Shown here in pieces: positions 42,160 to 51,389 of a stretch of 64,000 nt of DNA. This DNA is from Paracoccaceae bacterium (GTDB lineage: Bacteria > Pseudomonadota > Alphaproteobacteria > Rhodobacterales > Rhodobacteraceae), in contig JACKKJ010000003.1 in assembly GCA_024236495.1 (NCBI GenBank), forward strand, positions 1 to 64,000. The letters run 5' to 3'. The position numbers and the translations under genes were made by a program. The stretch's first letter is position 1. Each line of letters opens with the position of its first letter. Under the pieces are notes generated by a model. The model was not told the DNA's origin. It did no database searches and saw only the letters and a list, made by a program, of their open reading frames with translations.

Positions 42160-43404
42160 TCAGTCTGGCCGCTTCGTCGTCGGCGCGCCGCCCTCGAACC
42201 AGTTCGGGCGCGCGTAATCGCAGGGCGCTTCCTGCATCTGCAGGTGCAGGCCGGTTCCGGTATAGGGATGGGCACGCGCCAGATCCTCGTCGAACTCGAT
42301 GCCGAGGCCCGGCGCGTCGGGAACGATGACATAGCCGTCTTCCCAGCGGATCGAATTCTTGATGAGCTTCAGGTGGAAGGCTCCGCCGGTCTCGATCGTC
42401 TCGACCATCAGGAGGTTCGGGATCGAGGCGCCAAGGTGGATGTTCGCCGCCCATTCGACCGGCCCCGCGTAAAGGTGCGGTGCCATCTGGGCGGTGAAGA
42501 CCTCGGCAATCGCGGCGATCTTCTTGCATTCCCAGATACCGCCCGCGCGACCAAGCGCCGGCTGCAGGATGCGCGCGCCCCCCGTCCTGAGGACGGTGGC
42601 GAATTCCGCCTTGGTGGTAAAGCGTTCGCCGGTGGCGACGGGGATGCGCACCGCCTTCTGCACCTCGGCGAAGTCCAGGAGGTTGTCGGGCGGGATCGGT
42701 TCTTCGTACCACAAGGGTCCGTAGGGTTCGATCGCCTGCGCCAGCCGCACCGCGCCCGCCACGTTGAACTGTCCATGCGTGCCGAAGAGAAGGTCGGCGC
42801 GGTCGCCCACCGCCTCGCGGATGCGCTTGCAGAAGAGGGCGGAGCGGGTGATGTCGGACTGGCTGGGGTCGTGCCCGCCGCGGATCGTGTAGGGGCCGGC
42901 GGGGTCGAACTTCACCGCGGTGAAGCCCATGTCGGCGAAGCGCGCCGCGGCCTCGGCCGTCATGTCGGCATTGACCCAGAACTCGCCCGATTCCTTGCCC
43001 GGCTCGGGATAAAGATAGGTGTAGGAGCGCAGGCGTTCGTTGATCTTCCCGCCGAGAAGCGCGTGGACCGGCCGCCCCCGCGCCTTGCCGAGGATGTCCC
43101 AGCAGGCGATCTCGAGCCCCGAGAAGGCCCCCATCACCGTCAGGTCCGGTCGCTGCGTGAAGCCCGAGGAATAGGCGCGGCGGAACATCAGTTCGATCAT
43201 CTCGGGGTTTTCGCCCGCCATGTGGCGGTTGAAGACGTCGGTGATCACCGCCTCCATCGCCTTCGGCCCGACCGAGGAGGCGTAGCATTCGCCGTAGCCC
43301 GCGATGCCGTCGTCAGTCGTCAGCTTGACGAAGATCCAGTAACGCCCGCCCCAGCCCGGCGCGGGGGGGGCAACGGTGAAGATCTCGAGATCCTTGAGAC
43401 GCAT
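42160..43404 (-). CDS. Enolase-superfamily acid-sugar dehydratase/cycloisomerase
   Basis: The 414-residue MR/MLE-type protein has the barrel motifs AVKFDPAGP, THGQF, WYEEPIPPDN, TGERF and QPALGRAGG. These carry the metal ligands and general bases of galactonate and fuconate-type dehydratases. The precise substrate cannot be read from sequence. Proximity to the SDR and FAH genes on the other strand points to a deoxy-sugar acid such as L-fuconate. Confidence 0.83.
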   Translation of the reverse strand: MRLKDLEIFTVAPPAPGWGGRYWIFVKLTTDDGIAGYGECYASSVGPKAMEAVITDVFNRHMAGENPEMIELMFRRAYSSGFTQRPDLTVMGAFSGLEIACWDILGKARGRPVHALLGGKINERLRSYTYLYPEPGKESGEFWVNADMTAEAAARFADMGFTAVKFDPAGPYTIRGGHDPSQSDITRSALFCKRIREAVGDRADLLFGTHGQFNVAGAVRLAQAIEPYGPLWYEEPIPPDNLLDFAEVQKAVRIPVATGERFTTKAEFATVLRTGGARILQPALGRAGGIWECKKIAAIAEVFTAQMAPHLYAGPVEWAANIHLGASIPNLLMVETIETGGAFHLKLIKNSIRWEDGYVIVPDAPGLGIEFDEDLARAHPYTGTGLHLQMQEAPCDYARPNWFEGGAPTTKRPD

Positions 43405-43428
43405 GGTTCCTCCGGTTCTGGCGCGGAG

Positions 43429-43449
43429 CGGGGGGCTTCGCGCCCCCCG
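43429..43449. terminator. GC hairpin between alcohol dehydrogenase and dehydratase genes
   Basis: CGGGGGGC pairs with GCCCCCCG across a 5-base loop (TTCGC). On the minus strand this is after the alcohol dehydrogenase stop and before the dehydratase start. A short GC-rich stretch separates it from the repeated ATATTT element at 43471-43500. It is a plausible transcription attenuator or terminator. Confidence 0.4.
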
Positions 43450-43470
43450 GGACCGGGTTCCCCGGTCCTC

Positions 43471-43500
43471 CCCCCGCGGGATATTTGGGAAAAGAAGAAG
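43471..43500 (+). repeat. Intergenic GC-box/TATTT element, copy 2
   Basis: CCCCCGCGGGATATTTGGGA followed by AAAGAAGAAG matches copy 3 at 63844-63874 and copy 1 (minus strand) at 6879-6909. It ends exactly at the stop codon of the minus-strand alcohol dehydrogenase, so here its orientation is opposite to the neighbouring gene. Confidence 0.6.
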
Positions 43501-44580
43501 TCAGAAGATCAGGACATTGCGGCGGGCGGCTCCGGTCCTGGTGTCGGCGATGGCTTCGTTGATCTGGTCGAGCGTCCAGCGGCCGGAGATGAGTTCGTCA
43601 AGCTTCAGGCGGCCCTGGTGGTAGAGATCGACGATCCAGGGGATGTCGCGGGCAAGCACGGTGTCCCCCATGAAGGAGCCGGTGATCGCCTGGCCGGTGG
43701 CGGCGAGGATGACCGGTTCCCAGGCGGATTTCGCGCCGGAATGCGGCATGCCCACCGCGACGAGGCGTCCGCCCGGGGCAAGGTAGCGTGCCGCGCTGTC
43801 GTAGGCGGGTATCGCGCCCACGGTGACAAGGACGGCGTCGGCGCCGCGGCCGGCGATCCGTTTCGCGCCCGCCCAGGGTTTGGGGTCCGTGGCGAGGAGG
43901 GCATCTGTCGCGCCGAAGTCGCGCGCGGCGTCGAGCTTGGCGGGGTTGGTGTCGACGGCGATGACACGGGCCGCGCCCGCCAGGCGCGCGCCCTGGATCG
44001 CGTTCAGCCCGACGCCGCCCGCGCCGATGACGACGACGACCTCGCCCGGGCGGATGCGGGCGGTGTTCACCGCCGCGCCAAGCCCGGTGATGACCCCGCA
44101 GGACAGGAGCGCCGCGGTTTCCATCGGGATGCCCTCGGGCAGCGGCGCGGTCTGGCTTTCATGCACGACCACCCGTTCGGCGAAGGCCGCGCAGTCAAGC
44201 CCCTGGGCGACCGGCGTGCCGTCCGCGCGGCTGAGCGGCGAGGGCGGTCGCGCGGGCGCAGAGCAGCGCGTCGGATGACCGGAGGCGCAGGGGGCGCAAT
44301 GGCCGCAGGCGCGGATCAGCGTGACGAGGACCGAATCGCCCGGCGCCAGACGGGTGACGCCCGGTCCGACGCGGGCAACGCGGCCCGCGGCCTCGTGGCC
44401 GAAGACGGCGGGAAGCTCTCCGCCCCAGCCGCCGTCGATATAGGTGATGTCGGAATGGCATATGGCGCAGGCCTCGACCTTCACCTCGACCTCTCCCGGT
44501 CCCGGCGCGCGCAGGGTCAGCGCCTCGACCCGAAGGGGCGCGCCGAAGGTTTCGCAGATCGCGGCCCTGACTGTGGTCAT
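43501..44580 (-). CDS. Zinc-dependent alcohol dehydrogenase (MDR family)
   Basis: The protein has 359 residues. Catalytic zinc ligands are Cys41 (CHSD) and His62-Glu63, structural zinc ligands are Cys92, Cys95, Cys98 and Cys106, and the NAD site is VIGAGGVGLNAIQGA. It resembles class III and aryl-alcohol dehydrogenases. ATG 44580 has AAAGGA 8 bases upstream. It follows the MFS gene by 19 bp on the same strand. Confidence 0.88.
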   Translation of the reverse strand: MTTVRAAICETFGAPLRVEALTLRAPGPGEVEVKVEACAICHSDITYIDGGWGGELPAVFGHEAAGRVARVGPGVTRLAPGDSVLVTLIRACGHCAPCASGHPTRCSAPARPPSPLSRADGTPVAQGLDCAAFAERVVVHESQTAPLPEGIPMETAALLSCGVITGLGAAVNTARIRPGEVVVVIGAGGVGLNAIQGARLAGAARVIAVDTNPAKLDAARDFGATDALLATDPKPWAGAKRIAGRGADAVLVTVGAIPAYDSAARYLAPGGRLVAVGMPHSGAKSAWEPVILAATGQAITGSFMGDTVLARDIPWIVDLYHQGRLKLDELISGRWTLDQINEAIADTRTGAARRNVLIF

Positions 44581-44599
44581 GCGCATTCCTTTCCCGTGG

Positions 44600-45823
44600 T
44601 CAAATCTGTGTCGGCGGTGCCATGGGTGACCGCGAGGGTGCGACAAGGATCAGCACGATAGCGACCATGATGACGGCCGACAGCATGAAGGGCGCGCCCG
44701 GCCAGTGCATCGCCGTGCCGGCTTGGGTGAAATGGGCGAAGATCCAGGTCATGACGAGCGGCGAGACAGTGGCGGCGACCGCCGAGACCGAGGCGATCAC
44801 GCCCTGCAACTCGCCTTGCTGGTCCTCGGGCGTGAGATTGGTCATGCGGCCCTGCATGGCGGGGCCGGCGATGTCGCCAAGGGCCGCGATGGGGGTGAAG
44901 GCCAGCGCCCAGAAGCCCGAGGTGACAAGGCCGTAGAAGCCGAAGGTCAGTACATGCATCAGGCAGCCGTAGACCGCCGTCCGTTCTTCGCCCCACAGGC
45001 GGGTCGCGGGGCCGACGCCGAGGCCCTGTACCAGCGCCATGAAGACACCGAAAACCGCGAGCGAAAGGCCGTTCCACCAGCCGTCCCAGCCGAACTGGGC
45101 GGCGCCGAAATACGACCAGACCGCGGGATAGGCGGTGAAGCAGACGGTATAGAGGAACATGACCGCCAGATAGCGGCGCAGGCCCGGCAGATGGCCGATT
45201 GCACGGAACGATGCGAAGGGATTGGCGCGGGCGAAGGTGATCCGGCGGCGGCGGCCCTCGGGCAGGCTTTCGGGCAGGATGACAAGGCCGAAAAGGAAGT
45301 TCGCCGCGGCGATGGCTGCGGCCGCGTAGAACGGCGCCCGCACGTCGATGACCGAGGTCGCGCCCCCGATCAGCGGACCCAGAACGAAGCCCAGGCCGAA
45401 GGCCGCGCCGATCAGGCCGAAGTTGCGCGCCCTTTCGTCCGGGCCGGAGACGTCGGCGACATAGGCCCCGGCGGTGGCATAGGTGGCCGCGGTCGCCCCC
45501 GCGACGACGCGCGCGGCCAGCAGGAGCCAGACCGACTGCGCCAGCGCCATCACCAGGTAGTCGAGCGCCATGGTGGCGAGTGCGGCCAGCATCACCGGGC
45601 GGCGGCCGAAGCGGTCCGACAGGTTGCCGACGACCGGGCCGCAGAGGAACTGCATCGCGGCGAAGGCCGTCGCCAGGACGCCACCCCAAAGCGCCGCATC
45701 GGCCAGCGAGGCGCCGGTCACGTCGCGCATCAGGTCGGGCATCACCGGAAAGATGATGCCAATGCCGATGGAATCGATGGCGACGGTCGCCAGGATGAAG
45801 ATCAGGGCAAGACGATTCTGCAT
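44600..45823 (-). CDS. MFS transporter, TetA-like (DHA1 family)
   Basis: The protein has 407 residues with 12 predicted helices. The A-motif GNLSDRFGRRPVML follows helix 2, DSIGIGIIFPVMPDL is the helix 1 signature of TetA-type drug:H+ antiporters, and GPLIGG is the motif C-like segment. It is more likely an efflux pump for a metabolite or drug than a confirmed tetracycline determinant. Confidence 0.85.
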   Translation of the reverse strand: MQNRLALIFILATVAIDSIGIGIIFPVMPDLMRDVTGASLADAALWGGVLATAFAAMQFLCGPVVGNLSDRFGRRPVMLAALATMALDYLVMALAQSVWLLLAARVVAGATAATYATAGAYVADVSGPDERARNFGLIGAAFGLGFVLGPLIGGATSVIDVRAPFYAAAAIAAANFLFGLVILPESLPEGRRRRITFARANPFASFRAIGHLPGLRRYLAVMFLYTVCFTAYPAVWSYFGAAQFGWDGWWNGLSLAVFGVFMALVQGLGVGPATRLWGEERTAVYGCLMHVLTFGFYGLVTSGFWALAFTPIAALGDIAGPAMQGRMTNLTPEDQQGELQGVIASVSAVAATVSPLVMTWIFAHFTQAGTAMHWPGAPFMLSAVIMVAIVLILVAPSRSPMAPPTQI

Positions 45824-45874
45824 GGGGTCCCGGCCCGCGGAGACGGCCGCCGGGCCGCGCCACGCTAGCGCCGG

Positions 45875-46600
45875 TCAGGGACGAGGGAAAGGGGCTTGCG
45901 CGGTGATCGTATCAAGAAGTCGGGCAAGCCGCGCCGGGCAGGTGAAGAACGGCGAATGCCCCGACGAAAGTCGGCTGACGGCGGGGCCGAAGGGGCGGGC
46001 CATCTCGGCCTGGTACTCTGGCGGGATGGTCCGGTCGTCCTCGCACAGGATGTAGTGGCGGGCCGGTGCCGGCGTTTCGGTGCCTTCGGGCAGGGGCGTT
46101 GCCTGCGGCGCGATGGGTTCGGGGCAAAGGCGGGGCAGAGCCCGCGCGACCAAGGGGGCCGGGCAATCGTGGTAGAAGGTGGCCCGCGCGCCTTCGGGGT
46201 CGGCGCTGTAGGTCATGCCACCGGGATCGGCCCGCACCACCCCGGCAAGCGGCTGGCGCGGCCCGGCCCGGCGCAGGTCGATCATCGACCTGCCGGGGGC
46301 CGGCACATAGGCGCAAAGGTAGACAAGCCCGGCGACCCGATCTGGCGCCAGCGCCGCGGCCAGCGTGACCGGATAGCCGCCCGCGGAATGGCCGACAAGG
46401 ATCGCCGGGCGGTCGAGCGCGGCGACGATCGCGCGGGCGTAGCCTTCCAGCGTTGCATCTGCCGAAGGCGTCCGGTCCGCGCCGTGGGCAGGCAAGTCGA
46501 TGGCACGGGCGTCATGGCCAAGCCGCGCCAGCGCCGCGATCGTCGCGGGCCAGCACCAGGCGCCGTGGCAGGAGCCGTGGATCAGCAGGAACCGCGCCAC
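45875..46600 (-). CDS. Alpha/beta hydrolase (esterase/hydroxynitrile-lyase-like)
   Basis: The protein has 241 residues, from GTG 46600. The oxyanion region FLLIHGSCHGAWCW, nucleophile elbow GHSAGG and C-terminal His in SSGHSPFF form the triad and are typical of the salicylate-binding esterase group. Its substrate is unknown. It lies 6 bp after pcaD-like. Confidence 0.85.
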   Translation of the reverse strand: MARFLLIHGSCHGAWCWPATIAALARLGHDARAIDLPAHGADRTPSADATLEGYARAIVAALDRPAILVGHSAGGYPVTLAAALAPDRVAGLVYLCAYVPAPGRSMIDLRRAGPRQPLAGVVRADPGGMTYSADPEGARATFYHDCPAPLVARALPRLCPEPIAPQATPLPEGTETPAPARHYILCEDDRTIPPEYQAEMARPFGPAVSRLSSGHSPFFTCPARLARLLDTITAQAPFPRP

Positions 46601-46606
46601 CCTGCC

Positions 46607-47398
46607 TTAGCCCGTGTGGCCGATGTCGCGCAGGAAGCCGCCAAGGATCTCGGCGAATTCGGCGGGCTTCTCGACCGGGGGCAGATGGCCCGCGCCGCGG
46701 ATCAGGTGAAAGCGGCTGCCGCGCACCAGATCCGCCGTCTCGCGCACGAGGTCGGGGGGCGTCGATCCGTCCTCGGATCCGGCGATTACCAGCGTGGGCA
46801 GCGTCAGGCCCGAGGTCGGGGTGATGAAATCCGTCCCGCCGATGGCGGCCGAGCAACCGGCATAGCCATCGACCGGCGTGCGCAGGAAAAGCGTGCGCCA
46901 GCCCAGAAGCTCCGGGGTGTCGCGGAACTTGCGCGAAAACCAGCGTTCCATGATCGTTCCCGCGATGCTTTCCAGCCCGTCCGCGCGAACGCTGGCGATG
47001 CGCTCGGCCCAGGTCTGCGCGGTCCCGATCTTGGCGGCGGTGTTCGACAGGACCATGGCGCGCACAAGGTCCAGCCGCTTGACCGCCAGCCCCTGCGCGA
47101 TCAGCCCGCCCATCGACAGGCCCACGAAGGCGCAGTCGCGCACGCCCAGCGCATCCAGAAGCCGTTCGGCGTCGCGGATCAGCGCGCCCATCGCATAGGC
47201 CCCGGCGGGGCAGGCCGAAAGCCCGTGGCCGCGCGTGTCGTAGCGGATCAGCCTGAGCCCGGCCGGCATCAGGGGCACGATCTTGTCCCACATCCTGAGA
47301 TCGCTGCCGAGGGAGTTGGAAAAGACCACCGGTGCGCCATCCGGGTCGCCGTCTTCGCGCCAGTGGATATGGGTATCGCCCAGATCGAGGATGTTCAT
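46607..47398 (-). CDS. 3-oxoadipate enol-lactonase (PcaD-like) alpha/beta hydrolase
   Basis: The protein has 263 residues. SNSLGSDLRMWD, YDTRGHGLS, the nucleophile motif GLSMGG and the C-terminal GAGHLPPVEKP match PcaD, which opens 3-oxoadipate enol-lactone in the beta-ketoadipate pathway. Other pca genes are absent here, so the name is by similarity only. ATG 47398 overlaps the threonine dehydratase stop by 4 bp. Confidence 0.78.
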   Translation of the reverse strand: MNILDLGDTHIHWREDGDPDGAPVVFSNSLGSDLRMWDKIVPLMPAGLRLIRYDTRGHGLSACPAGAYAMGALIRDAERLLDALGVRDCAFVGLSMGGLIAQGLAVKRLDLVRAMVLSNTAAKIGTAQTWAERIASVRADGLESIAGTIMERWFSRKFRDTPELLGWRTLFLRTPVDGYAGCSAAIGGTDFITPTSGLTLPTLVIAGSEDGSTPPDLVRETADLVRGSRFHLIRGAGHLPPVEKPAEFAEILGGFLRDIGHTG

Positions 47399-48372
47399 GC
47401 GTCCTCCGCCATGGAAAGCGCGCGGGCGAAGACGCCCTGATCGACGTTGCCGCCCGAACAGACGGCGATCACGCTGTCGCCCGCGATGCTGCCGGGGTGA
47501 AAAAGCGCCGCGGCCAGCGCCACGGCGCCGCCCGGTTCGACGACGATCCGCAAATGGGCGAAGGCCATCGCCATGGCGCGCAGGGCCTCGTCTTCGGTCA
47601 CGACAAGGCCGGGGCCTGCCAGCCGCGCGAGGATCGGGAAGGTCAGCTTGCCGGGTTCGGGCGTCACGATGGCATCGCACAGCGAACCGGAAAGCCGGGT
47701 GTTGCGCTGGATGCTGCCGGTGGCCAGCGACCGGGCCATGTCGTCGAAGGCCTCGGGCTCCACCGTGCGGACCCTCAGGCCCGGCGCCTCGGCCTCGCAG
47801 GCAAGGGCGATCCCGGAACTGAGCCCGCCGCCACCGCAGGGCACGAGGATATCGGCCCGCCTCACCCCCGCCGCCGCGGCCTGGCGGGCGATCTCCAGCC
47901 CCGTGGTGCCCTGGCCCGCGATGACCTGCGGTTCGTCGAAGGGCTTGATCAGGGTCAGGCCGCGTTCGGCGGCGATCGCCGCCCCGATGGCGTCGCGGTC
48001 CTCGCCGGCGCGGTCATAAAGCACGACCTCGGCCCCCAGCGCGCGGGTGTTGGCGATCTTCACGGCAGGCGCATCGGCTGGCATGACGATGACGGCAGGC
48101 GATCCGTGCCGCCGCGCCGCCAGCGCCACACCCTGCGCATGGTTGCCCGAGGAATAGGCGATCACCCCCCGGTCCAGCGCCGCGCGGGGCAGGGCAGAGA
48201 CCGCCGACCAGCCGCCGCGGAACTTGAAAGACCCGGTGTGCTGAAGGCATTCGGGCTTTACCAGAACCTGCCGCCCGGCCATGTCGTCCAGTGCGGGCGA
48301 GGACAGGAGCGGGGTTTCCCGAACGGCCCCCTTCAGCCGCGCCTCGGCCGCGCGGATCAAGTCGATGTTCAT
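47395..48372 (-). CDS. Threonine/serine dehydratase-type PLP enzyme
   Basis: The protein has 325 residues. The PLP Lys50 is in TGSFKFRGG, SSGNHAQG and CGGGGLSSG bind substrate and phosphate, and there is no ACT regulatory domain. It is therefore of the catabolic or serine-racemase-like type rather than biosynthetic IlvA. It overlaps both neighbours by 4 bp. Confidence 0.87.
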   Translation of the reverse strand: MNIDLIRAAEARLKGAVRETPLLSSPALDDMAGRQVLVKPECLQHTGSFKFRGGWSAVSALPRAALDRGVIAYSSGNHAQGVALAARRHGSPAVIVMPADAPAVKIANTRALGAEVVLYDRAGEDRDAIGAAIAAERGLTLIKPFDEPQVIAGQGTTGLEIARQAAAAGVRRADILVPCGGGGLSSGIALACEAEAPGLRVRTVEPEAFDDMARSLATGSIQRNTRLSGSLCDAIVTPEPGKLTFPILARLAGPGLVVTEDEALRAMAMAFAHLRIVVEPGGAVALAAALFHPGSIAGDSVIAVCSGGNVDQGVFARALSMAEDA

Positions 48373-49196
48373 GCCAGTAGCTCCAGCCAGGCGCGGATCG
48401 CCTGAAGGCTTTCCGTCTCGTCAAGAAAGGGAACATGGGCGCGGTCCGGCACGTCGGCAAAGATCATGTCGGGGCGCCGCCTTTGCATCTCGGCCGCCGT
48501 CTCCGGGGACAGAAGGTCGGAATTTGCCCCCCGGATCAGCGCCAGGGGCAGGCCCGCGCAGGCGTCGAACAGCGGCCATAGGTCGGCGACCGGCGCCCGG
48601 TACCCGGCCAGGAAGCTTTCCCGCAGCGCCGGGTCGTAGCGGATTGCCAGCCCGGTTTCCGTCTCTTCGTAAAGCTGGCGGGCGAAGTCGGTCCAGCGTT
48701 CGGGCGAAACGCCGTCGAAGCCGGGCATGGTGCGCGGCATCCGCGCGGCAAGGTCGTCGATGGTCCGCGCCGCCGGATTGCGCCCGACATAGTCGCAGAT
48801 CCGGTCCAGGCCGCCGCGTTCGATCACCGGGCCTATGTCGTTCAGGCAAAGGCCGCTCAGCCGGTCCCGCGACGTGGCGGCCAGCGCCATGCCGATCAGC
48901 CCGCCGCGCGAGGTGCCAAGGATCGCCGCCTGCCCGATGCCAAGGTGATCGAGAAGGTCAAGCGCGTCCTGCGCCTCGCGCGGGATGGTGTAGGTCTCCG
49001 CGCCGGTCCAGTCCGAACCGCCGCGCCCGCGGTAATCCGCCCGGATCAGGCGGACACCGTCCAGATGCGGGACGAGGAAGTCGAAATCGGTCGAGGATCG
49101 GGTCAGCCCGGCAAGGCAAAGGACCGGCAGGCCGGCGCCCTCGTCGCGGTAGGCAAGGCGCGCCCCGTCCGAGGCGGTGAACTGGTGCAGCGTCAT
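48369..49196 (-). CDS. Alpha/beta fold hydrolase
   Basis: The protein has 275 residues. LCLAGLTRSSTDFD, DYRGRGGSDW and the nucleophile GTSRGG are clear. The C-terminal His lies in PDRAHVPFLDE. It overlaps the haloacid dehalogenase gene by 4 bp. Its substrate is unknown. Confidence 0.85.
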   Translation of the reverse strand: MTLHQFTASDGARLAYRDEGAGLPVLCLAGLTRSSTDFDFLVPHLDGVRLIRADYRGRGGSDWTGAETYTIPREAQDALDLLDHLGIGQAAILGTSRGGLIGMALAATSRDRLSGLCLNDIGPVIERGGLDRICDYVGRNPAARTIDDLAARMPRTMPGFDGVSPERWTDFARQLYEETETGLAIRYDPALRESFLAGYRAPVADLWPLFDACAGLPLALIRGANSDLLSPETAAEMQRRRPDMIFADVPDRAHVPFLDETESLQAIRAWLELLA

Positions 49197-49876
49197 GAGG
49201 TGGCGATGTCCGGGATCGTGGTCAGGTCGGAAAGGATGTGATGGGGGCGGCCCGGCAGGCGGTCAAGGGGCAGCCCCGACCGGTTGACCCAGGCCACGCG
49301 GAACCCATAGGCCGCGCCCGCCGCCGCGTCCCAGCCGTTCGAGGATACGAACAGCACCTCGGCCGCCGGACAGGCGAAGCGGTCGGTGACAAGGCGGTAG
49401 ACCGGCGCCGCGGGCTTGAAGACGCCGACGCTTTCGACCGAAAGCACATCGTCGAGCACCGCGCCGATCCCGGCCGAACGCACCGCACCCTCAAGCATCT
49501 CGGGCGATCCGTTCGACAGGATCGCGGTTTCCAGCCCCGCGCGTTTCAGTGCCGCAAGCATGGCCGGAACCTCGGGATAGGCCTGAAGCTCCCGGTAAAG
49601 CGCCAAGAGCCGGTCGCGCAGCGCCGGGTCGGCCAGGCCCGAGGCGTCGAGCGCCCAGTCGAGCCCGTCCTGCGTGACCTGCCAGAAATCGGCGTGCGTG
49701 CCCATGACGGCGCGCAGCCAGCTGTATTCAAGCTGCTTGCGGCGCCAGTCCTCGGCCAGGCGCGGCCAGGCCTTCGCGAGGCTCTGGCGGCCCGGCTCCG
49801 CGGCGGCGATGCGCGCGGCGGCCGCCACGTCGAAAAGCGTGCCATAGGCGTCGAAGACGCAGACCTTGATCGGCAT
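49193..49876 (-). CDS. Haloacid dehalogenase, type II
   Basis: The protein has 227 residues. Nucleophile Asp9 (FDAYGTLFDV), LSNGSPEML, KPAAPVYRL and FVSSNGWDAAAG match L-2-haloacid dehalogenases, which replace halogen by hydroxyl with inversion. ATG 49876 follows the family N-terminus. It is first in a run of tightly coupled minus-strand genes through pcaD-like, which suggests a degradation operon for an unknown acid. Confidence 0.88.
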   Translation of the reverse strand: MPIKVCVFDAYGTLFDVAAAARIAAAEPGRQSLAKAWPRLAEDWRRKQLEYSWLRAVMGTHADFWQVTQDGLDWALDASGLADPALRDRLLALYRELQAYPEVPAMLAALKRAGLETAILSNGSPEMLEGAVRSAGIGAVLDDVLSVESVGVFKPAAPVYRLVTDRFACPAAEVLFVSSNGWDAAAGAAYGFRVAWVNRSGLPLDRLPGRPHHILSDLTTIPDIATS

Positions 49877-50010
49877 GGGGTCCTCCCTCGCGGGCAGACT
49901 GGCCCCGGCGCGGCGCGGGCGCAAGCCCGGATCGGCCTTGACCGCGGGGTTCTGGCTTTCGCAGTGCTTCCGTGTTCAAATCGGCCCGAAGGGATGGAAG
50001 CGGAGGCCCC

Positions 50011-50598
50011 ATGACCAGCCCGTTCGACCGCCTGAGGGCGCTGCTTGAGGAAACCCGCAGCGAGATCGACCGCGACCTGGCGGAGCGCCGCGAACGGTTG
50101 CGATACCGGATCGAACGCGGCAGGGCGGTCTTCGACGCCGAGATCCGCGAGGCGCACCGCGCAATCCGCGAAAGGCTGCCGGGCTATGTCCTGCATGCGC
50201 GCCTGCGGGTGATCCTGACCGCGCCTGTGATCTATGCGCTGATCCTGCCCTTCGCGCTTCTGGACCTGTTCGTCGCCGTCTACCAGGCGATCTGCTTTCC
50301 GGTCTACGGGATCGCCAGGGTGCGGCGGCGCGATCATATCGTCATCGACCGGCACCGGCTGGCCTACCTGAACGGTCTGCAGAAGCTGAACTGCCTTTAC
50401 TGCGGCTATATCAACGGCCTGATTTCGCTGGTGCGGGAAGTCGCGGCGCGGACCGAACAATACTGGTGCCCGATCCGGCACGCCCGCAATCCGGCCGATC
50501 CGCACGACCGCTATCCGGACTTCCTCGACTATGGCGACGCAGAGGCGTTCCGCGCCCAAAACAAGCGCTTGCGGGACGATCTTCGCGCGGATCGCTAA
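50011..50598 (+). CDS. Conserved membrane protein of unknown function
   Basis: The protein has 195 residues behind GGAGG. Residues 1-60 are charged and helical, about 67-95 is hydrophobic, and the C-terminal half is soluble with LNCLYCGYINGL (Cys128, Cys131) and YWCPIRHA (Cys153, His157), spacing that could bind a metal. The family looks conserved, but I cannot name it. It is convergent with fabI, with a 4-bp overlap. Confidence 0.6.
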   Translation: MTSPFDRLRALLEETRSEIDRDLAERRERLRYRIERGRAVFDAEIREAHRAIRERLPGYVLHARLRVILTAPVIYALILPFALLDLFVAVYQAICFPVYGIARVRRRDHIVIDRHRLAYLNGLQKLNCLYCGYINGLISLVREVAARTEQYWCPIRHARNPADPHDRYPDFLDYGDAEAFRAQNKRLRDDLRADR

Positions 50599-51383
50599 AG
50601 GTTTTCGCCCTGTGGCATCCCCAGGACGTGATAGCCGCCGTCGACCCGGATGACCTCGCCCGTGGTGCAGGCGCCGTAGTCGGAACAAAGGTAGACGGCC
50701 GTCCCGCCGATCGCCTCCAGCGTGGCATTGGCGCGCAGGGGCGCGTTCGCCTCGGTATGGCGGAAGGTCGCGCGCGCGCCGCCGATCGCGGCCCCGGCAA
50801 GCGTCTTCATCGGACCGGGGGAGATTGCGTTGACGCGGATCTTCTGCGGGCCAAGATCGTTCGCCAGATAACGCGTGGCGCTTTCCAGCGCGGCCTTGGC
50901 GACCCCCATCACGTTGTAGTTCGGCGTCACACGGTTGGACCCGCCATAGGTCAGCGTGATGAGACAGCCGCCCTCGGGCATCAGTTCGGACGCGCGCCGC
51001 GACACGTCGATGAACGAAAAGCACGAGATCGACAGCGAGTTCCTGAAGTTGTCGCGGCTGGTGTTGATGAAGCGGCCGGTCAGTTCGTTCTTGTCGGAAT
51101 AGGCGATGGCGTGGACCAGGAAGTCCATCGTGCCCCAGCGCGCCTTCAGTGCGCCGAAACAGGCCTCAAGGCTTTCGTCGTTCGTCACGTCCACATCGAC
51201 CAGGAAGTCCGACCCGACCGAGGCCGCCAGCGGTTCTACACGCTTGCCGAAGGCCTCCCCCTGGTAGGAAAAGGCCAGTTCCGCACCCTCGGCGGCCAGC
51301 GCCGCGGCGATGCCCCAGGCGATGGAACGTTCGTTCGCGACGCCCATCACAAGCCCGCGTTTGCCCTGCATCAGTCCGGCCAT
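50595..51383 (-). CDS. fabI: Enoyl-[acyl-carrier-protein] reductase (NADH)
   Basis: The 262-residue SDR-type enzyme reduces trans-2-enoyl-ACP in type II fatty acid synthesis. GVANERSIAWGIA is the nucleotide-binding start, and the catalytic Tyr-x6-Lys appears in NYNVMGVAKAALES. It lies 6 bp after fabB on the same strand. Confidence 0.95.
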   Translation of the reverse strand: MAGLMQGKRGLVMGVANERSIAWGIAAALAAEGAELAFSYQGEAFGKRVEPLAASVGSDFLVDVDVTNDESLEACFGALKARWGTMDFLVHAIAYSDKNELTGRFINTSRDNFRNSLSISCFSFIDVSRRASELMPEGGCLITLTYGGSNRVTPNYNVMGVAKAALESATRYLANDLGPQKIRVNAISPGPMKTLAGAAIGGARATFRHTEANAPLRANATLEAIGGTAVYLCSDYGACTTGEVIRVDGGYHVLGMPQGENL

Positions 51384-51389
51384 GTCAGA

